DNA of 7,826 nucleotides from Chloroflexota bacterium (lineage in GTDB: Bacteria; Chloroflexota; Anaerolineae; Aggregatilineales; Phototrophicaceae), in assembly GCA_023392115.1 (NCBI GenBank), contig JAEVZT010000518.1, forward strand, positions 1 through 7,826. Reading direction: 5' to 3'. Of this stretch, positions 1-6,748 are shown piece by piece. The notes below the pieces were generated by a model, which worked only from the letters and a program-made list of their open reading frames with translations, was not told where the DNA came from and made no database searches. Position 1 is the first letter of the stretch. Every line of letters starts with the position of its first letter. Made by a program: the position numbers and the translations under genes.

Positions 1-195
1 AATACACGAAACAAGGGTAGCAGAAAGGAAAGACACGAAAACGGCATTTACCACCGCCTGCGGGGTTGGCGGGGAAAGCGCCTTGAGTGCGGGGTTTATT
101 CAGTTTGAGCGCAGCCCGTGGCACTCATCTCCCAACGACGCGGGTCGTTTCCCCGCACCAGACGGGTCGAAATGGATGGGAGATGAGCCGGTAGG
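1..195. other. Non-coding region downstream of lexA, rich in inverted repeats
   Basis: No convincing gene is seen here. The stretch lies after the lexA stop codon and is probably the lexA 3' untranslated region or an intergenic spacer. It holds perfect inverted repeats: TGAGTGC (84-90) with GCACTCA (121-127), GTGCGGGG (87-94) with CCCCGCAC (151-158), CTCATCTCCCA (124-134) with TGGGAGATGAG (177-187), and a small hairpin AACGAC-GCGG-GTCGTT (134-149). Some pairings exclude one another. None is followed by a clear T-run in the lexA direction, so a classical terminator is not proven. Confidence 0.5.
124..187 (-). repeat. 11-bp inverted repeat after lexA, possible transcript-end structure
   Basis: CTCATCTCCCA at 124-134 is the exact reverse complement of TGGGAGATGAG at 177-187. 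The loop is 42 bases and contains a second hairpin (AACGAC / GTCGTT, 134-149, 4-base loop). The outer stem begins 8 bases beyond the lexA stop codon, so it would fold in the lexA mRNA tail. It may stabilise or end the transcript. No U-tract follows, so it is called a repeat and not an intrinsic terminator. Confidence 0.5.
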
Positions 196-867
196 TTACA
201 CCGACGGGCGAATGACCGACAGGACGCGCCCCTGCACCTGACAATGCGCCGCGTTGACGTAGATCGGGCTCATCGTCGGGTGAGCAGGCTGAAGGCGAAT
301 CCGTTCCCCTTCATTATAGAAGTACTTGAGCGTCGTCTCGCCGCGCTCGTCGAGCCACACCGCGACCATATCGCCGTTGTCGGCGACGATCTGCTTGCGG
401 AAGATGACGATGTCACCGTCGCTGATCATGGCGTCGATCATCGAGTCGCCCTTGACGCGGAGCGCGAAGACTTCAGCCGGATCGCTGCCGCGCAGCATGA
501 CCGGCGTGAGTTCGATCGCGTCGTGCTCGTTGGGGGTGATGTCATCGAACACCGGGATCGGCTGACCGGCGACGATCTGCCCCATCATCGGCACGCGTAT
601 GACCTGATTAGCGCTGACGACCGACTGCGGGGTGGACTTGCGCGCGCTCTTGACGAGGCGAATGCCGCGTGACGACCGCGCCGAGCGCGACAGATAGCCC
701 GCTGTCACCAGCTTGTTCAGGTTGTAGTTGACGACCGAGGTCGACGCGATGCCTGTCGCCTCGCCGATCTGGCGAATGGTGGGGGGAAATCCGTGCGTGT
801 CGATGTAAGTCTCAATGAAGCGCAGGATATTCCGCTGCTTTTCCGATAGTTTCTGACGATCTCTCAT
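196..867 (-). CDS. lexA: LexA, SOS-response transcriptional repressor (S24 self-cleaving)
   Basis: This is the repressor of the SOS DNA-damage regulon; it binds operators as a dimer and cleaves itself when stimulated by RecA filaments. The 223-residue protein has an N-terminal winged helix-turn-helix (about 1-70, with FPPTIRQIGEATGI at 27-40) and a C-terminal S24 peptidase domain (about 90-223). The self-cleavage site is Ala100-Gly101 in QIVAGQP. The catalytic dyad is Ser142 (KGDSM) and Lys181 (TTLKYF), so the protein looks fully active. The ATG at 867 is preferred over an in-frame ATG at 939: it has a GGAG ribosome site 6 bases upstream and starts the family-typical RQKLSEKQ sequence, whereas the ATG at 939 lies upstream of the promoter's -10 and -35 elements and so outside the predicted transcript. 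The gene is divergent from the helicase-associated gene and carries its own LexA box, so negative autoregulation is expected. Confidence 0.96.
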   Translation of the reverse strand: MRDRQKLSEKQRNILRFIETYIDTHGFPPTIRQIGEATGIASTSVVNYNLNKLVTAGYLSRSARSSRGIRLVKSARKSTPQSVVSANQVIRVPMMGQIVAGQPIPVFDDITPNEHDAIELTPVMLRGSDPAEVFALRVKGDSMIDAMISDGDIVIFRKQIVADNGDMVAVWLDERGETTLKYFYNEGERIRLQPAHPTMSPIYVNAAHCQVQGRVLSVIRPSV

Positions 868-906
868 GTCCGGCTCCGAATTATCCCAAATGAAAACATA
901 TTTTCG

Positions 907-935
907 ATTGTAGGCGAACAGTAGTTCTAAGTCAA
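907..935 (-). promoter_or_regulatory. lexA promoter (-35 TTGACT, -10 TACAAT)
   Basis: Read on the minus strand, TTGACT (935-930) is followed by exactly 17 bases and then TACAAT (912-907), a near-consensus housekeeping sigma promoter. Transcription would start near position 900, giving a leader of about 33 bases before the lexA ATG at 867. This geometry rules out the upstream ATG at 939 on this transcript. The spacer contains the LexA operator. Confidence 0.8.
916..927. promoter_or_regulatory. LexA box (SOS operator), GAAC-AGTA-GTTC
   Basis: The 12 bases GAACAGTAGTTC match the GAAC-N4-GTTC core of the Gram-positive-type (Bacillus/actinobacterial) LexA operator, with both half-sites perfect. 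The box sits wholly within the spacer between the -35 and -10 of the lexA promoter, where a bound repressor would block RNA polymerase. It is also about 29 bases upstream of a TATAAT for the divergent gene, so it could influence that promoter too; that second role is inference. Confidence 0.85.
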
Positions 936-955
936 TCATTTCGTTTCTAAACGGT

Positions 956-961
956 TATAAT
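956..961 (+). promoter_or_regulatory. Putative -10 box (TATAAT) for the plus-strand gene series
   Basis: A perfect TATAAT lies 38 bases before the ATG at 1000, with an expected start site near 968. No good -35 is visible at the right spacing (CAATCA at 933-938) and there is no TG extension, so the promoter may be weak or activator-dependent. A small palindrome, CGTTT-CT-AAACG (942-953), lies just upstream and could be an operator. Confidence 0.4.
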
Positions 962-999
962 GGAGCGATAGACTGGCGTTTCTTGCAGAAAAGCTGACA

Positions 1000-2715
1000 A
1001 TGACGAGCGTTTTATACAGCTTACGTGAACGAGATGCATACCTGCTGCCGATGCTTGCAGAAGTTTGGGATATCGCGCTGGATCACATGGACACCCCGCA
1101 AATGATTGAGACGCTGCACCGGGCGATGCTTGAACCGGCGCGGTCGGAAATGATCTGGGACACGCTCGGTGAGCGCGAGCGCGGGGCATTACAGGCGCTG
1201 GTCAGCATGGGCGGCAAAATGCCGGAAGCCAAGTTCAACGCCCTGTTTGGCGCGATCCGTGACATGGGCGCGGCGGTCGCCGCCAAAGAGCAGCCGCACC
1301 TGAACCCCGCTACGCCCGCCGAAGCCCTGTTCTATCGCGGTTTGATCGGGCGCGCCTACGAGAACGCCAGCATCGGCACACAGCGGATCGTCTTCGTGCC
1401 CGACGACCTGATCCGCGCGCTGCCGCTGCACAAGACCTCGTATGACGATCTGCCCGAAGAAGATGAGGACACGTTTCAAGAGGCGTTCGAGACGCTGCCC
1501 GCGCTCGACGACGTGACGGAGATACAACTCGCCGACACGTCGCTGGTCGACGACCTGACGACGCTGCTGGCGTACTTGCAGCTCAACGCGCCGCTGCTCG
1601 AAGGCGATCTGCTGTCGCCATCGGACGGCAAGGCGCTGCTGCCGTTCCTGCTCGGCGCGGAACGGGCGCGGCTGGTCTTCATGCTCAAGCTCGGCATCGG
1701 CGCGGACTTGATTGAAATCCAGAATGGGCGGGCGATTCCTAAACGCGCCGAAGCGCGGCGCTGGCTTGGCGCGAGCCGCGCCGAACAGGTGCGCCGCTTA
1801 ACGGAAGTCTGGCGCGAAACCAACGCCTACGTCGATTTGTGGCACGTCCCCGGCTTGTATCCCGAACCGGAAGCCGGGACGATGCGCCAGTACAACCCGG
1901 CGGCGGCGCGCGGCGCGGTCTTCGACATCATGAAGCCCACCCTGCCCGATCATGATTGGTGGTCGGTCGAGGATTTTATCGACCTCGTGCGTGAGGACAG
2001 CGCCGATTTCCAGCGCCCGAACAGCGACTTCGACAGCTGGTACATCCGCAACGATCAGGGCGAATACCTGACGGGGATTCAGAGTTGGGACGCCGTCGAA
2101 GGCGCGCTGCTCGAGTTCCTGATCACCGCGCCGATGCACTGGCTCGGCTTGCTCGATCTCGGCGATGACGCCGCCCGCCTGACGGCTTACGGACGTGCCT
2201 TCCTCGGCATGACGCCGTATCCCACCCCGCCCGATCCGCAGGACAAGATCGAGGTTGGGGCGGACGGGGCGCTGCGTGTGTCGCGCAAAGTGGCGCGGAT
2301 CGACCGCTTCCAGATCGCGCGCTTCGCCACGTGGCTGCCGCCGAATGACGGCGTTTTCGAGTATCGCATCGACACGCAGAGCATCGCCCGCGCCGCCGCG
2401 CAGGGGATCAATACGGGACACATTGCCGCGTTCATCAGCCGCGCGACCGGCGATGCTCCGCTACCGACGCCGCTGGCGAGCCTGCTTAACAATTGGCGAC
2501 AGGGCGCGGTGGCGACAGTGCAGATCGAGCGCGTGCTCGTCCTGCAAACCACGTCGCCGGAAGTGATGCGCCAGATCATGGAGACGCCGGGCTTGCGCCG
2601 CTTCATGGGCAGGCAGTTGGGCGACATGGCGGCAATCGTGCGCGCCGACGATCTGCGCGAGCTGCGCGACGCGCTCGGCGAACACGGCATCCAAGCCGAC
2701 ATTATCGGGGGATAA
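1000..2715 (+). CDS. Helicase-associated (XPB/Ssl2-like C-terminal domain) protein, no motor domain
   Basis: A 571-residue protein whose last 140 or so residues (about 430-571) resemble the helicase-associated 'Helicase_C_3' domain related to the C-terminal part of XPB/Ssl2: RFQIARF near 436, then a helical stretch with ATGDAPLPTPLASLLNNW and a terminal alpha/beta unit ending in HGIQADII. The N-terminal part (about 1-130) is helical and includes GERERGALQALVSMGG, plausibly a winged-helix-like unit. An acidic stretch DDLPEEDEDT sits near 149-158. No Walker A, DEAD-type or other helicase motor motif is present, so it is not itself a helicase; a DNA-repair or DNA-binding accessory role is possible but unproven. 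Its placement opposite lexA, across a control region with a LexA box, would fit a damage-related role. Only 4 bases separate its stop from the next gene. Base composition is GC-rich (41 of 60 in 2161-2220). Confidence 0.75.
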   Translation: MTSVLYSLRERDAYLLPMLAEVWDIALDHMDTPQMIETLHRAMLEPARSEMIWDTLGERERGALQALVSMGGKMPEAKFNALFGAIRDMGAAVAAKEQPHLNPATPAEALFYRGLIGRAYENASIGTQRIVFVPDDLIRALPLHKTSYDDLPEEDEDTFQEAFETLPALDDVTEIQLADTSLVDDLTTLLAYLQLNAPLLEGDLLSPSDGKALLPFLLGAERARLVFMLKLGIGADLIEIQNGRAIPKRAEARRWLGASRAEQVRRLTEVWRETNAYVDLWHVPGLYPEPEAGTMRQYNPAAARGAVFDIMKPTLPDHDWWSVEDFIDLVREDSADFQRPNSDFDSWYIRNDQGEYLTGIQSWDAVEGALLEFLITAPMHWLGLLDLGDDAARLTAYGRAFLGMTPYPTPPDPQDKIEVGADGALRVSRKVARIDRFQIARFATWLPPNDGVFEYRIDTQSIARAAAQGINTGHIAAFISRATGDAPLPTPLASLLNNWRQGAVATVQIERVLVLQTTSPEVMRQIMETPGLRRFMGRQLGDMAAIVRADDLRELRDALGEHGIQADIIGG

Positions 2716-2719
2716 GGCA

Positions 2720-4069
2720 ATGTTACGAAGTATGCGGGCGAAGAATTTTAAGTCGTGGGCGGATACCGGCGACATTCGCCTCGCCCCGCTCACAGGGTTT
2801 TACGGTGCAAACAGTTCGGGCAAGACGAGTCTTCTGCAAATGCTGCTATTGCTTAAGCAAAGCGCCGCATCCTCCGATCCGCGACAAGTGCTGTTTCTTG
2901 GGGATGAAAATTCACCCGTGAATCTGGGGACGTTTCAAGACATTATACACTTTCACGACATCGGGCAGGTCTTTGAAGCGAATCTAATTCTATACAACTC
3001 GACGAGCGATATTCCGAATTATCATCCTGAGCCAGATGAACTCGAAGAGGATGATGACTTCTATCTGGAATTTCACGCGGCAATTCAACAGAAAAACGAT
3101 CGTTTGGTGATCAAGAGCTTTGCTTATGAGGCAGGCGAAATGCGCTCCCCACTAGGAATGGAGCTAATTGATCCTGAAACCGAGGAATACTTACTCCGAA
3201 CATCTGATTTCGAGCCAAAAGAAGGAAAGCAGTCGAGATTGACGACACGCGAGAAACCAATCAAGTTTTACGAGTTTCCGCGAAGCACCTCCTTACAATT
3301 CCGTGTTGCCCAATATGCGTACGCAGGTATGCTCAGCAATTTCCTTGAAAACGGACTTTCGCAACTTGAGTATCTTGGTCCTTTGCGTGAACATCCACAG
3401 CGTACCTACCTGTGGGCGGGTGATACGCCTAGTAATGTAGGTAAGCGCGGAGAACGCGCTGTTGCCGCGCTTCTATCCTCGCGTGTGGAGAACCATAGTT
3501 ACTACGTGGAGTTAAAGGTCGCTGACTGGCTAAAGCGCATGGGCTTGATCGACTCGTTTAGCCTGCGCTCAATCGCCCCCGGACGGCGTGATTACGAACT
3601 GGTCGTCAAGAAAACCCCTTCGAGCGCCGAAGTGCTAATCACGGAAATAGGCTTTGGTGTATCGCAGGTGCTTCCGGTTCTCGTGCTGTGCTACTACGTC
3701 CCCGAAGGCTCGACCATCATCCTCGAACAGCCTGAAATTCATTTGCATCCCTCTGTTCAAGCGGATTTAGCCGACGTATTCATCGAAGTCAGCAAAGAAC
3801 GCAACGTACAGATCATCTTCGAGAGTCACAGCGAATATCTGCTTCATCGCTTGCAGCGGCGCATCGCGGAAGAACAACTGAAGCGGGATGATGCCGCGCT
3901 CTATTTTTGCGACATGAACGATGATGGATCGTCCCGCATTGAAGAACTGCGCTTGGACGAATATGGCAATATCGCCAATTGGCCCCGCGACTTCTTCGGC
4001 GATACCACAGGCGATCTCGTCGCAATGACAGAAGCTGAGATGCAGCGCAAACTGAAAGAATCTGAATGA
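2720..4069 (+). CDS. ABC-like AAA ATPase with DUF3696-type C-terminus (candidate defence ATPase)
   Basis: A 449-residue predicted cytosolic ATPase of the OLD/RecF-like, ABC-type fold seen in COG4938/DUF3696 proteins. It opens with RAKNFKSW and a Walker A GANSSGKTS (29-37). A signature-like IGFGVSQ lies at 310-316, Walker B with catalytic glutamate in ILEQPEIHLHP (334-344), and the switch histidine is His370 in FESHSEY. The C-terminal segment (about 390-440, DEYGNIANWPRDFFGD) is typical of DUF3696. All ATPase motifs are intact. The middle portion (about 60-220) is the least conserved-looking and could be the sensing insert. The start at 2720 follows GGGGGATAAGG closely. The 3' end overlaps the PIN gene by the bases ATGA, implying coupled translation and a joint function. 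GC is low in the first half (27 of 60 in 3001-3060, 26 of 60 in 3181-3240) against about 67% in flanking genes, suggesting horizontal gain. Exact function unknown. Confidence 0.85.
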   Translation: MLRSMRAKNFKSWADTGDIRLAPLTGFYGANSSGKTSLLQMLLLLKQSAASSDPRQVLFLGDENSPVNLGTFQDIIHFHDIGQVFEANLILYNSTSDIPNYHPEPDELEEDDDFYLEFHAAIQQKNDRLVIKSFAYEAGEMRSPLGMELIDPETEEYLLRTSDFEPKEGKQSRLTTREKPIKFYEFPRSTSLQFRVAQYAYAGMLSNFLENGLSQLEYLGPLREHPQRTYLWAGDTPSNVGKRGERAVAALLSSRVENHSYYVELKVADWLKRMGLIDSFSLRSIAPGRRDYELVVKKTPSSAEVLITEIGFGVSQVLPVLVLCYYVPEGSTIILEQPEIHLHPSVQADLADVFIEVSKERNVQIIFESHSEYLLHRLQRRIAEEQLKRDDAALYFCDMNDDGSSRIEELRLDEYGNIANWPRDFFGDTTGDLVAMTEAEMQRKLKESE

Positions 4070-4563
4070 CCTCTATCGTCGACACCAACGTTGCCATCGT
4101 CGCCAACAAACGAGCGGAACAGGCTTCTCCGGAATGTATAGCAGCCTGTGCGAGCAGGCTCGAACAGTTGATGGACTCGGGGCGGATTGCCATCGATGAC
4201 AAGTTCCTGATAATCAAGGAATACAGGACGCATTTGCGTACGGAAGGGCAGCCAGGGGTTGGCGACCGTTTTCTACGATGGGTGCTGCTTAATAGGACGA
4301 ATTCTGAACGCTGCGACCAGATCACGATCATGCCGACGGATGACAACAGCTTTAGGGAGTTTCCATCCGACGATCGCTTGAAAACCTTCGACCGCGCCGA
4401 TCGCAAGTGGATTGCCGTTTGTGCCGCACATCCTGAACACCCCCCGATCTTACAGGCGACAGACTCCAAATGGCTGTTGTTTGAAAAAACCTTCGCCGAC
4501 AACAACATCAGGATCGAATTTGCCTGTCCCGACGATGTGAAACGTCTTCTGCAACAAGGTTGA
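4066..4563 (+). CDS. PIN-domain-like small nuclease, partner of the upstream ATPase
   Basis: A 165-residue protein with the arrangement of a PIN-fold metal-dependent RNase. A first acid occurs as Asp6 in SIVDTNVAI, a second as Glu52 in IIKEYRTH, a third as Asp109 and/or Asp112 in FDRADRKWIAVCAAH, and a fourth as Asp133 in LQATDSKW. This order and spacing match the acidic tetrad of VapC-like PIN nucleases, although the protein is somewhat longer than a typical VapC and no VapB-type antitoxin gene adjoins it. The start codon overlaps the ATPase stop (ATGA), so the two are likely made together. The inferred role is the effector RNase of a two-gene ATPase/nuclease module; a solitary toxin or a housekeeping PIN protein is the alternative. 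GC is intermediate (30 of 60 in 4201-4260). Confidence 0.75.
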   Translation: MTSIVDTNVAIVANKRAEQASPECIAACASRLEQLMDSGRIAIDDKFLIIKEYRTHLRTEGQPGVGDRFLRWVLLNRTNSERCDQITIMPTDDNSFREFPSDDRLKTFDRADRKWIAVCAAHPEHPPILQATDSKWLLFEKTFADNNIRIEFACPDDVKRLLQQG

Positions 4564-4584
4564 GCGGTTTGGAATTGGAGAAAC

Positions 4585-6468
4585 ATGTTGAAGTTCCACA
4601 AACTCGTCTTTTTCATCCTCGTCTTGATGCTGCCACTGATGCCGGCAGATGCACAGCAAGCGATTGATACCGACGCCTTCCCGACTGTCGCCGCGCTCGA
4701 AAACACGATTATCCCGCCGCGCGACCGCGTTGAGCTGGCGCGGCGGCTGCTCGGCGTCGAGTCGATCCCGCCCGTGCCGGAGAACCCGCCCGCCCGTCAG
4801 GTTGGCGAGCGCGACATGTTCCACGTCACCGATTCGAGCGCCGACCGCTCGTTCGAAGTCCCGGCGATCCTGCGCGTGGTCGGCGATCACATTTACCTGT
4901 GGGTTGAGGAAGGCGCGAGCGTCCGCGACGAGGATTTGCAGGCGTTGGCGGACGCGTTCGACACGCGCATCTACGATCAAGCGCGCGAACTGTGGGGCAG
5001 CGAAGCCTCGCCGGGGATCGATGGCGATCCGCGCGTGCACGGGTTGTTCGCGCGCGGGCTGGGCATGACAACCGCCGCGTATGTCATGAGCGATCACGGC
5101 TACCCGGATGAAGCCGTGCCGACGAGCAACGAGCGCGAAATGTTCTTCTTCAACCTTGACGCCATTGAAACGGATGTCTATCTGCCGGCGATCGAGAGCA
5201 TCGTCGCCCACGAATTCCAGCACATGATCCGCAACAACTTGCAGATCAACGAAGAAACGTGGATGAACGAGGGATTCTCAGAGTTCACACAACTTTACCT
5301 GTACGGGCTGCTCGACTCGTCGATCTTCAGCTTCCTGACACAGCCGGGGACGCAGCTCAACAGTTGGAACGAGGCGAGCGGCGCGCGGATGGCGAACTAT
5401 GGCGCGGCATTGATGTTCCTGACCTACTTCTATGACCGCTACGGCATCGACGCTATACAGGCACTGAGCGCCGACATGTCGCCGCGCGGCTTGCAGGCGG
5501 TCGACAACGTCCTGCGCGACATGGGCGAGCCGGGGGCTGACGCATTTTTCGCCGACTGGGTGCTGGCGAACACCTTCCTCGCGCCGGAGACGGTTTACGG
5601 TTACGACTCGCTGCCGCCGCTGGGCATGACCGCGTCGATCGCCGCGATGGCAATCGAGTACCCGTTCAGCTATGCCGATGTCGCCAACCAGTACGGGACG
5701 GATTATATCCAACTGCCGGTTGTCGAGGGCGTCAAGGCGCTCGAGATTCGCTTTGAGCTTCCCGACGTCGTCCCGCTGATCGCCGCTGAAGGCGATGGTC
5801 ACTTCCTTTATAGTAATCGCGGCGACATGAGCAACACGCACGTCACGCGCGCCTTCGACCTGACCGGCGTGACCAGCGCGACCCTCAATTACCGCTTGTG
5901 GTATCACATCGAACGGCTGTGGGATTACGGCTACGTCATGATCAGCGACGACGGCGGCGATACGTGGAACATCGTCGCCACCGAACGCACGACGAGCGAG
6001 AACCCGCATCACACGGCGTACGGCGCGGGGTATACCGGCGTCAGCGGTGATGGCGCTGTTTCGACGTGGGTCGAGGAATCGGTGTCGCTCGATGCCTATG
6101 CAGGGCGGGAAATCCTCGTCCGCTTCGAGATGATCACCGACGACGCCGTCAATCAGGCGGGAATGGCTGTCGACGACGTGCGCATCGACGCGATCGGCTA
6201 TGCTGAGAATTTCGAGTCGGGGGATGGCGGTTGGAGTTTTGAAGGCTGGATCATCACCGACAACCGTCTGCCGCAAACCGCATGGGTGCAGGCGGTGCAG
6301 CGCGTCGGCGATGAACTGGTTGTGACGCGCTGGCAGCCGGAAGCGACTGTCAACGAGTGGACGCTCGACCTTGTCGAGGGCGTGGATACGATCATGCTGT
6401 CGGTATCGCCGTTCGCGCCGGTGACGACCGTGCCCACGCCTTACCGGTTGCTGGCGGAAATTCGATAG
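4585..6468 (+). CDS. Secreted zinc metalloprotease with immune inhibitor A-like C-terminal region
   Basis: A 627-residue exported protein. Residues 1-23 form a signal peptide: KFHK, a hydrophobic core, then an ADA|QQ-type cleavage site with no lipobox cysteine. The catalytic domain (about 70-370) has the zincin motif HEFQH at 209-213 (His209, Glu210, His213), followed by WMNEGFSE (226-233) in which Glu229, or less likely Glu233, would be the third zinc ligand. This is a gluzincin-style layout, not the HExxHxxGxxH of true M6 peptidases. The C-terminal part (about 385-560) is beta-rich and resembles the MAM-like region of immune inhibitor A proteins, with FLYSNRGDMSN (406-416), SDDGGDTWNIV (454-464) and AVDDVRID near 528-535. 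It probably degrades extracellular protein. GGAG lies 4 bases before the ATG. It begins 21 bases after the PIN gene, with GC back to about 67%, so it is probably a resident gene unrelated in function to the cassette. No anchor motif is seen at the C-terminus. Confidence 0.85.
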   Translation: MLKFHKLVFFILVLMLPLMPADAQQAIDTDAFPTVAALENTIIPPRDRVELARRLLGVESIPPVPENPPARQVGERDMFHVTDSSADRSFEVPAILRVVGDHIYLWVEEGASVRDEDLQALADAFDTRIYDQARELWGSEASPGIDGDPRVHGLFARGLGMTTAAYVMSDHGYPDEAVPTSNEREMFFFNLDAIETDVYLPAIESIVAHEFQHMIRNNLQINEETWMNEGFSEFTQLYLYGLLDSSIFSFLTQPGTQLNSWNEASGARMANYGAALMFLTYFYDRYGIDAIQALSADMSPRGLQAVDNVLRDMGEPGADAFFADWVLANTFLAPETVYGYDSLPPLGMTASIAAMAIEYPFSYADVANQYGTDYIQLPVVEGVKALEIRFELPDVVPLIAAEGDGHFLYSNRGDMSNTHVTRAFDLTGVTSATLNYRLWYHIERLWDYGYVMISDDGGDTWNIVATERTTSENPHHTAYGAGYTGVSGDGAVSTWVEESVSLDAYAGREILVRFEMITDDAVNQAGMAVDDVRIDAIGYAENFESGDGGWSFEGWIITDNRLPQTAWVQAVQRVGDELVVTRWQPEATVNEWTLDLVEGVDTIMLSVSPFAPVTTVPTPYRLLAEIR

Positions 6469-6689
6469 GTGGTGCTAGCGGGCTGCCCGCGTTTCTGGGC
6501 GAGTTCCGCTTCAAGCTCGCGGCGGCGCTGTTCGCTGACGAGGCGCGCTTCCTGAAGCGTTTCGGCGTAGCCAACTTTCAAGTAGTGGATGAGTTTGGGA
6601 CCGGAAACGGGGGCGAACAGGACGACTGCCGTCGCGCCGATCGCCGCGCCGACTGCGAACCCGAGTCCAAGACTGACAAGTTTGTTCAT
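6441..6689 (-). CDS. YtxH-like small single-pass membrane protein
   Basis: An 82-residue protein with one hydrophobic, Gly/Ala-rich N-terminal segment (about 4-26) followed by FAPVSGPKL (25-33), the hallmark of YtxH-domain proteins (family pattern LFAPKSG). A charged, probably coiled-coil helix follows (about 43-67). Function in this family is poorly defined and often linked to envelope stress. The ATG at 6689 is chosen because GGAGAG lies 5 bases upstream; a GTG at 6704 is less suitable. It has its own extended -10 promoter. Its last 28 bases overlap the 3' end of the converging protease gene. Confidence 0.8.
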   Translation of the reverse strand: MNKLVSLGLGFAVGAAIGATAVVLFAPVSGPKLIHYLKVGYAETLQEARLVSEQRRRELEAELAQKRGQPASTTYRISASNR

Positions 6690-6728
6690 CGCCGCTCTCC
6701 ACACCCTATCCGGTTGATCATGTCCGGC

Positions 6729-6737
6729 ATTATAGCA
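6729..6737 (-). promoter_or_regulatory. Extended -10 promoter (TGCTATAAT) of the YtxH-like gene
   Basis: On the minus strand the nine bases TGCTATAAT give a consensus -10 with a TG extension. No strong -35 is visible at 17 bases, which is usual for extended -10 promoters. Transcription would begin near 6722, leaving about 33 bases of leader before the ATG at 6689. Confidence 0.6.
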
Positions 6738-6748
6738 TGAGAATTTAG

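Noticed and set aside
183..194. Tiny frame ATG AGC CGG TAG preceded by GGGAG
   Set aside because: Only three codons, and the GGGAG-ATGAG bases are explained by the 11-bp inverted repeat.
244..672. Long plus-strand open frame opposite lexA
   Set aside because: It is antisense to a clear LexA coding region and has a composition typical of the complementary strand of a GC-rich gene; no recognisable motif.
868..939. N-terminal extension of LexA from the ATG at 939
   Set aside because: It lies over the predicted promoter and LexA box, upstream of the expected transcript start, and the extra 24 residues do not look like LexA.
1798..2421. Long minus-strand open frames inside the helicase-associated gene
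   Set aside because: Arg/Ala-rich shadow frames of a GC-rich coding region, with no ribosome site or family features. The same holds for 4450-5223 and 5278-6276.
4066..4563. Classical VapBC toxin-antitoxin pair
   Set aside because: The partner gene is a 449-residue ATPase and not a small DNA-binding antitoxin, and the PIN-like protein is longer than usual VapC.
4585..6468. True M6 immune inhibitor A metalloprotease
   Set aside because: The HExxHxxGxxH motif is absent; only the C-terminal region resembles that family.
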